Assembly (NCBI GenBank): GCA_030549495.1
Contig: JAUIRK010000121.1
Coordinates: forward strand, 558,001 to 622,000
Length of the DNA: 64,000 nucleotides
Direction: 5' to 3'
From: Nectonema munidae
Lineage: Eukaryota; Nematomorpha; Nectonematoida; Nectonematidae
In this document: piece by piece, positions 1 through 12,120 of the stretch
Layout of the letters: each line of letters starts with the position of its first letter
Position numbering within the stretch: position 1 is the stretch's first letter
Translations under genes and position numbers: made by a program
Notes under the pieces: model-generated
Told to the model about the DNA's origin: nothing
Databases searched by the model: none
Seen by the model: the letters and a program-made list of their open reading frames with translations, nothing else

Positions 1-354
1 AGAGAAAGACATGCGGATATATGTAAGAAAAAATAAATGAGTTGTTGGTGAATAATTAAAATGCACATAAATATGATACTCTTAAATTCAGAGAAAACCA
101 AATGAGAAAAAAAGAGGGGAGAAAAGTGTGTATGTATATATGTATCAGAACAAATGCGTGTGTGTGCTCTCACTCACACACTTTTGTTTATATAATTATG
201 TTTTCATATCATTTTCACGCCTATTATTATCATAGCTGTCATTAGCAAGTCTGATTTTCTTGGTATTTATCATCTCTCTCCCTTCCTCCCTACCTCGTTT
301 GATTTTCCATTTTGCATATGATTTTTATAATCCTTTAAAAAAATTGTTCTTAAA
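1..354. other. AT-rich non-coding stretch
   Basis: No coding signal is visible. The stretch holds short GT/CA-rich and pyrimidine-rich runs (about 130-180 and 270-300). It probably lies inside the TCF25 intron or gene body, because TCF25 runs leftward past the window edge. Confidence 0.4.
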
Positions 355-1375
355 ATGAGATGGCAAATAACAAAAGAAAGAGGAAATATATGGCGGACTA
401 CATTAATTTTGGTTTTACTTGCATTATTATCTTAGCCGGAAAAGAAAAACCTCAATGTGTCGTGTGCAGTGAAGTGCGCTCAGAAGAATCCAGAGGCCGA
501 ATAATTTAAGACGTCATTTGGAATCGAAACATCCAAATTTCAGTAATGGCCCTGAGTTTTTCAAAGATAAGTGTGGGTAACTAAAAAATCTGGTCTTGAC
601 AGTGATGAAACTTTCCAAAGGCAAAGTAAATCTGCTTTATTAGTTTATGTGCGATATATAAATAATGGTGATTTTAAGGAAGAATTTCTCTTTTGCCGAC
701 CATTAGAAACAACTAAAAGCATTGACATATTTGAAAAAATACGATCATTTCTAAAAGAAGACTTAAGTGGGAAAATGTTGGTAGTATATGTACTGATGGT
801 GCACCGTCTACGCTAGGCTGTAGATCTGGGTTTCAACGGATGGTAAAGAATCTTTCTCCAGAAGCTGTTGGAGTTGATTGCATTATAAATCATCAAGTAT
901 TAACTTCAAAAACAATGCCAACAGATTTGAAAACTGTTATAATAAGTTTTTAACAGTTAACTTCTTAAAGTCAAATGCATAGAATAATCGTTTGTTCGCT
1001 AAACTGTGCGAAGAAATGGATTCCAATTATGAAGTTCTTTTATTGCACACTGAGGTAAGGTGGTTGTAAAAAGGAAAAGTATTGCAGAGATTTTTTGAGT
1101 TGAATGCTGAGGTGAGAGAATTCCCTCTCAGCAAAGAACAGAACTTTCAAATTTTCTTGGTGACATGAATAATTTGGTAATAACTGCATACTTGGTAGAT
1201 TTCTTCACAATTCTGAATTCCCTTAATCTTTCACTTCATGAAGAAAATTTCAACATGCTTGATTTTGCAGAAAACCTAAATGCCTTCAATGAATCTTTGG
1301 CTGTCAAGTATAAAAAAGAGAGATGTTTACATGTTTCCCACATTAAATACATTTGTTGAAGACCCCTTAGAAAAA
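355..1375 (+). mobile_element. hAT transposase fragment, ZBED5/EPM2AIP1-like
   Basis: Conceptual pieces on the plus strand show a degenerate BED-type zinc finger (PQCVVC...HLESKHP, about 450-540). They are followed by the KEEFLFCRPLETTKSIDIFE block (about 680-740) that precedes the catalytic domain in ZBED5-like hAT transposases. Later pieces around 1030-1350 match the part before the dimerisation domain. Several stops and frame changes break it, and the C-terminal dimerisation domain is missing. No clean terminal inverted repeats were found. It is a decayed DNA transposon lying opposite to the TCF25 exons. Confidence 0.75.
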
Positions 1376-1707
1376 TTAAAAAAGAAAATTAGAAAGTTTT
1401 GATTTTTTTTCAAACAAAAATAATTTTTCAAAAAACAGCAAATATTCATAGCTTTCCTAAGTTTTTGAACATTTTCAAATTATAATTTGTGTTTTGAAAC
1501 TTTTCGATATTGGGAGTGAAATTATCAGGTAGCCAATTTACCGGAGTGAAATTACCTAGAACCTAGCCTGTTACACAAGACCTCTCTCCTTTTTATTACA
1601 TATTTCGTGTTTTCTCTTCCTTCAAGACAATATATTTGTTACGGTCACCACAAGAAACTATTGTCAGGGTGAAATGTGCAATAAGTGATTCAATAATTAG
1701 AATTTAC

Positions 1708-1859
1708 CATTAAATCGTCTTGTGAGTTGGTTTGACTGATGAAATTAAAAGTTGCATCCGCATCTCTATATTTTTTTGAATGGAATATTCTGAAGTTAAG
1801 GGTATCTTCGCTATAAGAATCATTCGCCTTTTCATCATTTAATAAATCTATTGTAAAGT
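1708..1859 (-). CDS. TCF25: TCF25 exon (F-HS--Y-A-F motif)
   Basis: This 152-base exon follows an AATTTTTTAG acceptor and ends at TTAATG/GTAAAT. Its product contains FRIFHSKKYRDADATF, collinear with the vertebrate TCF25 helical region. It needs one base from a preceding exon that was not located. Confidence 0.65.
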
Positions 1860-4800
1860 CTAAAAAATTATTAAGTATTAAAAAACACAAACATAGAAAT
1901 ATAGGGAAATTGGGTTGTGTTTAAAATATAGTTGAATGGTCGTATATTCAAATAAAAAATTATAGTAGGTTATAATGAAATGCATTGACTATACGATGAC
2001 TTACGATTACAAAACTAAGAGATGCGAAAGATAAAGGCAAACACTGAAAATAAAAAATGCGTTTTCCAAAAGAGGTGAAATATTCAAGACTTCTAAAAAT
2101 GACTAACATAATAACAAAAACAAGCTTTTCGCGGAAAAAAGGAACAATAGAAGTTCACACCACATAACCAGTTTGGATATTTTGGATCAAGGTGTAATGA
2201 TATTAAAGTGAAAGTTACATTTATGGTATAAAAGCGTATAATTATTGAATGTCTAACTTTTAAGATTTATTGAACTTATTTCAAAAAATGTTTTATAAAT
2301 TTACATTTCAAAATTCATTTAAAGCTTTTTATCACGTATCTTAAAACAAAAGTAATTCTAATATAAAATGTTAAATTCTATTGAATTTGCAGTATTTATT
2401 TGTATTTTACGAAATGTCTTTAGTAGTAAAATTTATTTATATTTTACTAAAGAATATCTCGAAAAATTAAATAGAGAGCTCCACACAAAATCAATGCTAT
2501 GTGAGTCTCTCAAAAGTGTTGCTTGTAAGAAGGATTTTAAAATGTTTTACATTACCCATTTTGTCGGCATACATAATTTTATACATTCGTAAGATGCCAA
2601 ACTAGTGTTCCGATTAAAGTTAACAAGCTAGAGCATCCTATCCATGTATGGTTGTAATAGTTCATAGTGTAAAAGCAATGTGAAGACTGAGATAGGCATA
2701 TGCAAATACAGTACATCCTCTTATATACGACCTCATTCAATTTTAGCCAGTTCAGAAAAAGAAAAAAGTTCTTCAAACTGATTTTTATGAGTCTGCCGTG
2801 CATAGCAATGTTGTCCCGATTAATAGACGAGGTTCTGACTCACGGATAGCCCAGAAACCACTTTTACGATCCAGCAAGCCATGATAGGCAGATTTTACAA
2901 GAAAAATCTTTGATATTTTTTTGCTTCTGCATTGTCACACTTTTTGTAGGAGCAAGTTCTTTCATTGAGAGTAAGTATTAAATGCCCATAACAGACCTTT
3001 TAGGACATACACGTCGATACAAAACGTTAGGAGAATTAGACCTCTCGCTTTTTAGACAGATCAGCCCAAGTAAATTAAAATTCATAAAAAATGTATATTT
3101 TATATTTTTAAAATGAAAGATATATCATAATTGTGAAGAATTTTATCCACCTATTTTATTTTTTTTTTAATTTAATGAAAAAAAATGAACAAATCAGAAT
3201 AATTTTAAGGCCTAACGGATTTTAAAAGGGGAGTTTAAGTAAATATCATTCTACCAGATATTGCTGTTCTAAGCCAACTTTTCAAATTTTGGTAGATATA
3301 GGCGTTCTACTAAAAAATATACAAAATTTCTGGAAGCGCAAGTTTTAAATAATTTTTGTCAAAAATTATATAATATATTGTTTATGATAATGCTATGCTA
3401 AAATTTGGAATTAATAAACATCCAATATTTTCTTCATTAAACAAAGACGTAACCAGGACATTTATCTGCAAAAAGCTGAGAAAATTCCAAAATCCAAAAG
3501 ATTTTTAAAAATACACAATGTACACATAAAATATTTTCTTTAATTTTTATGACCATTGCCTTTCCCCCGCAAACTACGTTTCTGTACAAATTTGGAAAAT
3601 AGTTTAGCCCAGTTAAACACAAAAAGGCGGGTTCTTCCTAATGCAGGATTTTCTTAATTGACTGAGAACATCATTATTAGCATTCTGCATAAACTTTCTT
3701 ATGCTATTTACATTTGTTTTGGGGGCGTGAGTAAGGTCGGTTAAATACTGGGTTTCGATAGCTCAAGGTCTTGGGTTCGATCCTGCATCAAGCCAACTTT
3801 CACATAGTTCTATACAAGCTGCACAATTCTGCCTTTTCGATGAAAACACCCCAGGAGTACCTTTATCTTTACTGGTACGCTTGCTTTAATGACAGAAATT
3901 CAGTATCTAAGATATATTTTCTACTAGCAAAGATCAGCACTTACAATTAAAGTTACTATTTGTTTCGCGAAATCTGTGGAAATCGCGTGACTGTGCAATA
4001 TGATACAATATATAAAGGTGTGTGGTATTGTGTAGTCATTTTTACCGCCATTTCAGGCACCTTAATCATCATCAACGCCACCTGCAGAAATAGCTGAACT
4101 ATACGCATTTAAAGGTGGTGAAAATAACTTTAATAGAAATTTTTTTCTTATTTTTTAATCATAATTTGGGATAATTACAATGGTGGATGGAATACAGAGG
4201 AATAATTCTACAGGATTTGGTATTGATTTTCTCTTATTTAATGATAATAATTCGTTTTTAATTGACATCATATTTGAAGGTTGATAAGAGTTTGAAATTA
4301 TCAAAGGGGTCTACAGACTGAAAAGTCTGATGACCAATGTCCTAGAATGGAATTTTTATCATCATTAGAAGTATATTTATATTATGTTGATGAATGTGGT
4401 AAGAGCAGCGCTGATTTATATCAATAAAATAACTCGGTGTTAGCACTAGAATGACTAGCTGCACCAGTTAACGCATTTTGAATGTATGCCGATGTTTTAT
4501 ATTTTAAAATTTTTAGAGTTCTAATATACAACACTGGCATTTGTTATTTTTTTAGGTTTGTATCAAAATCGTTCGAAATCTTGAAAAATATTGGTTTTAA
4601 ATCCTTTCTTTTAGATCTTTTCTATATTTTCAATAATATTTAAAAAATGTCATTTTGTGTCAACTGAGGCTTTTAGGCGTTTTCTTAAGCTTTTTGGTCT
4701 TTCTATCCTCTAGTGTTAATAATGAAGATAAGGAGATGCACTTTTGTGATGAGTTAAATACTTTAAATTAAATCACAATATATGATTTCTAGGTGACTTG

Positions 4801-6998
4801 GCCATTCGAATAGGAGAGGACATATATACTATACGATTCGAAATAAGATGTCGGCATGACATTAAAAAACGTATATAAGTAGAATCAAAAATTGATTACG
4901 CAAGTCTTTAAGCCTTGCTTGTGGATTCCCAGTATGTGATGAAAGATAGAATTGTGATTTTCCTTTTGTCTTAGAGCTTAAAAAATAACTGAATTTTTTA
5001 TTTGAATCAAAGAGTAGGAGTAAGAAGGCAGGAAGTCAAAATAAAATCTTTTGGAAAAATGCTATTCTGTTGAATAAGTATCATCATCATTATTGGTAAT
5101 AGATCGAAGCCCAAAGAAGTATGCTTGCATGGATATATCGGCAACTTAATGGTATCAGCCACTGCGGATATATAGGCTTGCTTATAGGCCAATCTTATAT
5201 ACATTCTAATATGGTTGATAGAAATTTGTGATGTACAATATGATTTGCTACAACATACACTATTCGAATCGTGTCACACTACGTCACTTTTTTGTTTCTT
5301 TTCACTTCTATGAATATTGAGAAGGGAATACAATTTAATACAGATTTTAATTAAAGTATTTTTAGTGTACGACTGCAAGATATATTGACAACATTTAAAA
5401 GTCTTTGTTTATTTTGAAAAGAATTTACCTAAAAAAGTCAATATAAAGAGGAAGTGCTGTTCTATCCTAATAATAAAAATAATAGCCTAGCTTTTATGTA
5501 ATTAAAGCAGTTCTGCAAGAACTTTTTGCTATAGTGTAAGTAATAAACTACTAAAAAGCATTTTAAAAAGATAATTATGTGCTTATTCTATTCGATACCT
5601 ATTGTTTGCCATTTGAATAACTTATAAGGTGGGCTTTTAATTGCTTTGTTTATTTACAATTTTTATTACTATTTATATTATATATGCATAAATATATCCA
5701 TACCAATATATCTATATGTCGGCCGATAAATAGGTAACAATAAAAAACTTACAATGAACCACAAGATTAGAGTAACAACTTTTATACATATGGAGTAAAT
5801 TGAAATATATCATATAATGCCTAAATTTTGTAAGAATTTAAGCAAAGCTTTAAAAAAAAGTTTGTTAGGTCTTCGCAACCAGTTTTGATTTGCTAGTTAA
5901 CTACCCTGCTCCAAAAAGTTCTAACTTCTGTAACAGAGGAGTGTGTAACGTTAAAACTCATCATCACATTAGTAAAACAATAAAACTTACAACTTATATT
6001 CCTTATTTTTAGCTTTTCTAAGATTGATCTTCTTCTAATTACACAAAATAAAAAATATGTTCTGCTTACATCTTTTCATTTGGATTCGTATCTTTTTATT
6101 TTAGATGCCAGACAGTGTTTTTCACTCTTTAAATAATTTTTGAATTTACCATGTAAAGAAGGACAAAAAAATAGAATAGTGGAGTCGATAAAAACATCTC
6201 TAATTTTACTTCAAATCAGAAAATACTAGGAGAAATGTCATGCAACCCTTTTTATATCAAATAATTACAAGAGTGTAATAACATACCTTTTATTGGAAGG
6301 CATTGCAAATAAACGGTTAAGCTCATTTTCAGGATTAAGATATCTGTGAAAATAATTGATGAAAATGTTACAACTGCTACCAAAAAGTAAAAAAGTGAAG
6401 TCTAACCTTTTGTCAACGTCAAAAACTTTACGCTTCAAAATCATCTGATTTTTCTCCCTTTCACTGCAAAGATCATCTGTATCAGCGTTTTGAAAATGCG
6501 GTAAAGAGGTTGAGGAAGTTTGAATAGAAGATTGGCCATCCTCATCACCATCGTCACAAACTTTTATTCTACCTTTTTTATTTCTTTTTTTTCTTTGCTA
6601 AAGCATTTAAATAAAAATCTATCAGAAATGATAAAACTAAAGATAGGCAGCATTTAAAGCAGAACTCTTAAAATGTGTTTTTAAAATGAGAAGTTTACAG
6701 GAGATAAAAACAGGGACGCAGGATATATCATGAAATACACTAACATTTATAATGGTGAAAGCAAGTCTAAATTTGTAATTTAAAAACTAGGATAATAAAC
6801 ATCTAGTAGACTAGTATAGTTCAAAATTTTGATGCACTATAAAAATCTGCAGTGAACAAATGAACTAACATATGTATGAAATATATTCTATACTTTGTCG
6901 TCTAAAAATGTTACCTTTTTGGTGGAGATATACTCGGTCGCACATTCTTCAGCATCCCTGGTGTCAAATATTTCTTCATCATTTGAATTGTTAGCATA
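1708..6998 (-). CDS. TCF25: TCF25/NULP1 homologue, partial gene, four exons recognised
   Basis: TCF25 (NULP1; yeast Rqc1) is an RQC factor that works with the E3 ligase Listerin/Ltn1 at stalled 60S ribosomes. Four minus-strand segments bounded by consensus splice sites join in frame: 6915-6998, 6407-6597, 6287-6343 and 1708-1859. They encode an acidic stretch, then a lysine-rich run (QRKKRNKKGR), then the family signature KRYLNPENELNRLF (vertebrate form HRHLNPDTELKRYFG). The segment FRIFHSKKYRDADATF aligns without gaps to vertebrate FAFEHSEEYQQAQHKF. The first three exons join across introns in matching phases. I could not find the first exon upstream of 6998, nor the exon of about 30 codons expected between 6287 and 1859 (the WLTTPK-WP region of the vertebrate protein). 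Everything after 1708 lies outside the window. The identification rests on remembered family sequence, not on a search. Confidence 0.72.
1860..6286. other. TCF25 intronic DNA, mostly unassigned
   Basis: About 4.4 kb with no convincing exon apart from one that must exist but was not found. It includes a SINE-like block near 3736-3880. Short open frames at 2368-2592 (+), 2579-2803 (-) and 5007-5204 (-) have no recognisable product. Confidence 0.4.
3736..3880 (+). repeat. tRNA-derived SINE copy
   Basis: A pol III B-box-like GGTTCGATCC sits at about 3774. A downstream body (AGTTCTATACAAGC...ACACCCCAGGAGTACCTTTA) resembles that of the copy at 26930-27065, with matching order and spacing. An A box is not clear. 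This copy is diverged. Confidence 0.5.
6287..6343 (-). CDS. TCF25: TCF25 micro-exon with LNP signature
   Basis: This 57-base exon lies between TTTTCACAG and GTATGTTA. It encodes YLNPENELNRLFAMPSNK, the most diagnostic stretch for the family, and leaves a two-base overhang for the next exon. Confidence 0.75.
6407..6597 (-). CDS. TCF25: TCF25 exon (basic run and start of signature)
   Basis: This exon has 191 bases with a TTTAG acceptor and a donor AAAAG/GTTAGA. It encodes a lysine/arginine-rich nuclear-type run, a serine-threonine-rich linker and KRKVFDVDKR. That stretch lines up with the residues just before the conserved LNP motif of TCF25. The split AGA codon continues in the exon at 6343. 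Confidence 0.72.
6915..6998 (-). CDS. TCF25: TCF25 exon (acidic region)
   Basis: This exon has 28 codons in phase 0. It follows a TTGTTTAG acceptor and ends at AAAAAG/GTAACA. The product is acidic (YANNSNDEEIFDTRD...) and ends in STKK, running straight into the basic run of the next exon. Confidence 0.65.
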
Positions 6999-8082
6999 CT
7001 AAACAATTAAAAATTACACAATGTACATTAGAAATTTTTTTGTGAAGCCTCTGTTCTATATTAGAAATTCACCATTCCAATAAAGTTTCGAACCGTTGAT
7101 GGATGCAATTTTTTTAGTGATCTTTTCTGTATTTTACTTTACAACCTTTATAATATTCAAATATATATATATTGTAAGTAACGATTTGGAGAAAGTTGTT
7201 TACATCATTCTGGATTACGAGAAACTTTTCTTATACTTTAAGAATTTAATTAAAATTAGGTTTCGTTTTCTGATGACCATACGGATCGATAGTGTGAACA
7301 TCATAAATACATTTTTTCTTATTTTTCAGCTTCCAAGTATCTCATGTAATTTTTATATAAACATATGACATATTTCAATGCGAAATCAAACAACTCGGAA
7401 TCAACAATAATGGAAATCAATTTACCGGGAATCAAAAAATTGGAAAATAACATACCTAAAACCATTTTTATGATTTATTTTAAAGTTTTATCGTTCATCT
7501 AAATAAAACCTAAAGTGTTATTTAGCGCTAACCCCCCTCCCCATTGTAAATCCCTTGAGATATAAAAATAAATCTATACAATTTTTTATAGTCCAGCTGC
7601 TCCCCTTAGAATCAGCTTTACCAACTGTGTAGATTAGGAACCGGGATGATATTTTTTCTAATTTTTTTGGGCAATAACAGTCATTGTATTCATTATTTTA
7701 ACTGATACAGATCAGTGCTTCTCAACCTCTTTGTCCGATCGATATTATCGTCATTTCTCCTTTCCAAGATAGCATGTCTGTTTAAATAGCAAGGGAAATT
7801 AAGGATATATATCTTAACTATTTTCACAACAAAAAACAAACTTTTGTTTATGAAATAAGTAAGCGAAGTAATGTAACACAAAAGCTTTAAAATCATGTGT
7901 CAAATCTTGAAAATCCAAGGTGAATTTAAATTGGGGACCGGTTGAAGTAAAGATATATCTTAAAAAACTAATTAATCAGTAAAATTGGCAATTAAAATTT
8001 CATTAATTCAAAAATAATTGATTAATTGATTTCGAATTAATTTTTTAAGCTGTTGATCAGTATCATATAAAACTATTTTGCC
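6999..8082. other. non-coding stretch, one possible MITE
   Basis: No host exon was recognised, although the 5' end of TCF25 should lie upstream of 6998. A hAT-like terminus CAGTGCTTCTCAACC begins at 7713, and a weak inverted match (GGTTGAAGTAAAG) ends near 7952. The flanking 8-mers do not match, so a MITE is only a possibility. Confidence 0.3.
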
Positions 8083-8086
8083 TTAA

Positions 8087-11004
8087 CACCAGGCCCTTCG
8101 TCATGTGGGGGGGCACGGGGGGGGCGGGGCACGAAAAAACGGCACTCAAAACTACTATTACAACAAAGCAATTAAAAAAGTTGGAACAACCATAACAATA
8201 CATTTGATCAGACATTCTATTGCTTTTTTTTAAATTTCGGCTAAACTTAAAGATGCAGTCGTGCTTTCTGTTGTTGGACACACGTCTGAAGATCATGATT
8301 CGAATGAGGCAGCAATGCAGAAGCGCATTTTGGTTGAAATGCTTGACATTTGCATGGGGGAATTAAGTAGACGGTTTTCGGAACGAAACTGTGCTCTCTC
8401 CACGTTCATTTCCAACCTCTGGCCCGAAAACGAAGGCTTTCTTGATGTTGATAAAGTTCAAAAACTTGCAGAGCTCATTAAATTATATCCACAGTCATCT
8501 TTGTTTGCAGCGGAATGCTTGGTGGCCAAAAATCTGATCCTTAAAGAGTTTGATGTCACCATGCACAAAGACATGGGAGATATCTGTTCGTTATTGTATC
8601 CCTTCCGAACGGGATTCTCGTTGGTTTACTCACTGTACTCAGCTGCACTTACCTTTGGTGCCAGTTCCGCTGGGTGTGAAGCATCCTTTTCCACACTAAC
8701 GAGAGTGCTGACATCCTATAGACGATCCATGACGCATGAGCGGAAAAGCAACATTGTCCCCCTGTCGTTTTTGCGCGAATACACAAAGATTCTAGATTTT
8801 GATGAAGTATTGAAAGACTTTGCAAAAAATAATCGAAAAATTCAGCTGTATTAGAAAGAAGTGATGTTCTATGCTGCAACTTGTTCCTTTTTTTTTTTAT
8901 ATATTTTGAGCTTGTAAATAAATAACTGTTTCCTACTTTCAGATTCTGGGTTTGTTTTTAGAATTTTACTGATTAGATTAAAATTACTAGTAACATGCTT
9001 TGGGGTTTATTCTGATATCTTCATTTTGGTCCACCTGTCAACTGTCCGTCTGTGAGTGAGCATAGCTGTTGAAGCGGACGTTACGTATTTTTTCACTCCC
9101 TTAATAACTAAATTGGTGCCCCAAAATTTTTATGCGTGCCCCCCTGGACAAGTGTCCTGGCGACGGGCCTGCTTAACACTATTAGTGATGGGAAGGAGGA
9201 GGCGTTAAAAATTAATTGTACAAAATTCGCTGAATAATATCCCTTCAAATTTCGTGACATTTCCTAAAATCGCTATCTGCTTCATTTGATATCATTTTCA
9301 TGGTAGTTTAATGACCCTCTCATGTCAAAAACTGTCAATTAAAATCAAAAATTAAAATTTTCCAACAAAATTTTGACATTATCTGTAGCTAACCTTATAA
9401 CTTATGGTCTATATTATATACTACGTTGAAAATTTATAATTATATACAGTTTTGAACGCATAACACTTTATATATTTCATTTTTTCAATAATCTTGGCTA
9501 CTTTTTAGAAAATATCAAACAAAATTTGATTGATCAGAAATATATCTAATAAAATATACCTTCAAATTTTACATAAAATATGTTTTTATACTAAATCAGA
9601 CATGCTGATTTCATTTCTGGACTCATTATTTCATTTAGGATTTGAAAATACCTATAAGTTTTAATCAAATTTGCGGTTTACCTCTAAAAATTGTATCCAA
9701 AAACATTCCTTCAAATTTTACATAAAATATATGTTTTATACTAAATCGGCTATGCTGGTTTCATTTATACTCATTTTTTACATTTAGAGGTTTTAAAATA
9801 GAAGTCAAGGAAATTTGCGGTTTACGTCTGAAAACTATACCAAAAATATTCTCTCTAATTTTACATGAAATTTATACCAAATCAACCTAGCTAGTTTTAT
9901 TTCTAAAATCAGTTTTTAGAGGTTTTAAAATGTCTGAAAGTGTAAATAAAATATGTGGTTTACGTCTACTATCTATCTACAGAAATATTTTTGAAATTTA
10001 AATAAAATATCCGTTGTTATACCAAATTGAAAATGCTGGTTTCATTTTTGCGCTCAGTTTTCGCATTTAGGGTTTCAAAATATCTGAAAGATTCAATCAA
10101 ATTCACAGTTCCAAAAAAGATTTTGACCGTGAAAAAGAAGCTCCCCTTTTGGAAATGAAAAATCTTTAAATTTATACCTTATCACCTGTGATTACAATGC
10201 TCATTTCACTAAGATGGGTAGAAAATCTGAAAATTTTGAATAGGTCAGTTATCAAAACTGTCTCAGATGCCAATATGTGGAGATTTAGTCACTATAAAGA
10301 TCATTTTAAATTTTAATCGAATTTGTTAATCTTTTTTCTTTTGGATGAAAGCAAGTGTCTTTTAGATGAAGAAGGTGGAAAACTTTTTGTAATTGAACAA
10401 TGAACATCACGAATGATTTCATCAGAAAAAAACTTGAACTGGGATTGGTTGACAAATATTCAGTCTGAATATCTATCACCTGATAAAAAATAAGATCATC
10501 AAGATTCTTTAATCTCAAGTTTATATATTTGACATTGATTGTCAGGTTTAAATTATTTTTTGACGTTTAATTAATTTTCATAAAAGATGAATATCACCAC
10601 TGAATTCAGCATAATTGAAAATGGGTATATAATGTGTAAAAAACTTTATATAGTTATTCAAATAAAAAGTTACTTTTTTAGATGAGCTGTCACATTTAGA
10701 TCAATTTTTTGACAGGTTTGATAATAAAAAAGGAAATCACCACTGAATTTAGAATAGTTGAAATATATAATTCAAAATTAAAAATATTTATAAGTAAGTA
10801 AATTTATTTTAATATCAAAATAAGGAGACAATAAAATAAAAACTTCAGAAAAAATAATGAATAAAGTTAAGTGTGTGGATAATTTCATAAATATATATAT
10901 ATATATACTGGCTATATCGAATTATAAAAAATTATTAATATCTGAGTAAAAGACTTTACGCGCTCAGAACTTGAGTGGACAAATTTTGCCCGCCACAAAT
11001 AGGG
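8087..11004. mobile_element. piggyBac-family non-autonomous element with TTAA ends, copy 1
   Basis: The element is flanked by TTAA at 8083-8086 and 11005-11008. Its ends are CACTATTAGTGATGG on the left and, inverted, CCCTATTTGTGGCGGG on the right. Three bases in, it is interrupted by the hAT at 8090-9171. The body holds an array of roughly 150-bp units (about 9540-10130, each with ATTTGCGGTTTAC) and then about two units of a second tandem repeat (10560-10780, each with GAGCTGTCA and TTTTTTGACAGG). The same order recurs at about 42100-45110, where piggyBac transposase remains are present. No transposase remains in this copy. Confidence 0.75.
8090..9171 (+). mobile_element. hAT element, internally deleted, with 8-bp target duplication
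   Basis: The ends are CAGGCCCTTCGTCA and, inverted, CAGGCCCGTCGCCA. They are flanked by identical CTTAACAC copies at 8082-8089 and 9172-9179, the 8-bp duplication expected of hAT. The plus-strand frame 8261-8854 encodes about 197 residues ending in a hAT dimerisation domain (AGCEASFSTLTRVLTSYRRS, then a KSNIVPLSFLREY helix), closest in style to ZMYM1-like transposases. The BED/TTF finger and the first catalytic residues are absent, so it cannot be autonomous. G-runs lie just inside both ends. Confidence 0.88.
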
Positions 11005-11008
11005 TTAA

Positions 11009-11954
11009 TATAAGGAACTTACCTTTAAAGAGACATATGAATATGACACACTAAGAAAATCTTAGTTGACAAAATTATCATGTTGACAATAGCATAAATA
11101 GGCGCTACGAGAAGAGTTCGCTGCGGGTGGCAAAATTTATTAATATATCAATTAATAAAAATGCATTGCAAACATTAAACTTTAATGAAAAATAATAACT
11201 ATAAATATTAACTTTAATGCTTTGATTTAATTATTTTTTTTAATTACTAAATATTAACTTTAATGCTTTGATTAAAGCATTTGATAATGTAATAAATCTT
11301 ACTTTGCATACTTATATAATTCAATTTTCTTCATTTTTATCACCAGGCATCACTTGGGCTAGATTTACAACTGCATATTAATAAATACAAATTCAGATGT
11401 TTAAAAAATATTTTTAATCTACCAAATATCTAAGACTTTTTCATATATTATTACATAAACATTTGGTGGTGATTTAAGGCTAAGGAAACGATTTAATAAC
11501 TCTTTAAAATTATTCAGATTAAACATAATTAAATAATTACACTTTGGAAAATAGAATTAGAAGTTGCATTTGAATGTAATACTTCTTTAAAATCATATGG
11601 AAAATCCTCAGGTAACATTTTTCGGAGTTGTCTGGATGACATATTTTGTCTTTGTAAAATTTAGAAGAAGAAAATTAAAAAAAATGCACAATTAATTTTA
11701 TACGACATAAAATATTTTTTTTATGGCTTTTTCGTTTTTGGTCCCAATTTTTTTTTTATACTTCTTTTCTTTCCCTTTTTTTGATGTATATCTTCTTTAT
11801 AATCGTATTTTTAACGATTCAAAATGGTTAAAATTTTTTCATTGTTAAAACGTACACTTAGCAATAAAAATTAGAGATTATGCATAATACTATTTTTGGC
11901 TTTTAAAAAAGCTCTCGTTATAACCTACCAGTGTGCCTGCTTTTATTTTTCCAA
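11009..11954. other. AT-rich non-coding stretch
   Basis: No gene is visible. An inverted match pairs AAATTTTGCCCGCCAC, just inside the piggyBac-family right end (10981), with GCGGGTGGCAAAATTT near 11128. This may be part of another decayed terminus. Confidence 0.35.
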
Positions 11955-12120
11955 GTGTTGTTGGCTGGTTGGTTGGAGATATCAAAGCACTTTCAGCCGT
12001 AAGGCTATATGCTCGCATTATGTTTAAGATGGTTAATCCCTGTTTTTGTGAATTTATTTTTAGAGTTGGGAGCCTTGGGGATCGAACCCCTGACCTTCAA
12101 CTGTTAAGCTGAGAGATTTT
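11955..12120 (-). repeat. candidate tRNA-derived SINE
   Basis: Read on the minus strand, GGTCAGGGGTTCGATCCCC looks like the T-arm and B box of a tRNA. It is followed by an unrelated body ending in CCAACCAACCAGCC. The left half does not fold into a convincing tRNA, so a SINE head is likelier than a tRNA gene. Confidence 0.4.

Noticed and set aside
5007-5204. 65-codon minus-strand frame in the TCF25 intron
   Set aside because: No splice signals in the right phase, no similarity to the missing TCF25 segment and no recognisable family.
7713-7952. hAT MITE starting CAGTGCTTCTCAACC
   Set aside because: The right end is only loosely complementary and the flanking 8-mers do not match.
11955-12120. 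Functional tRNA gene
   Set aside because: Only the T-arm side is convincing; no full cloverleaf can be drawn.
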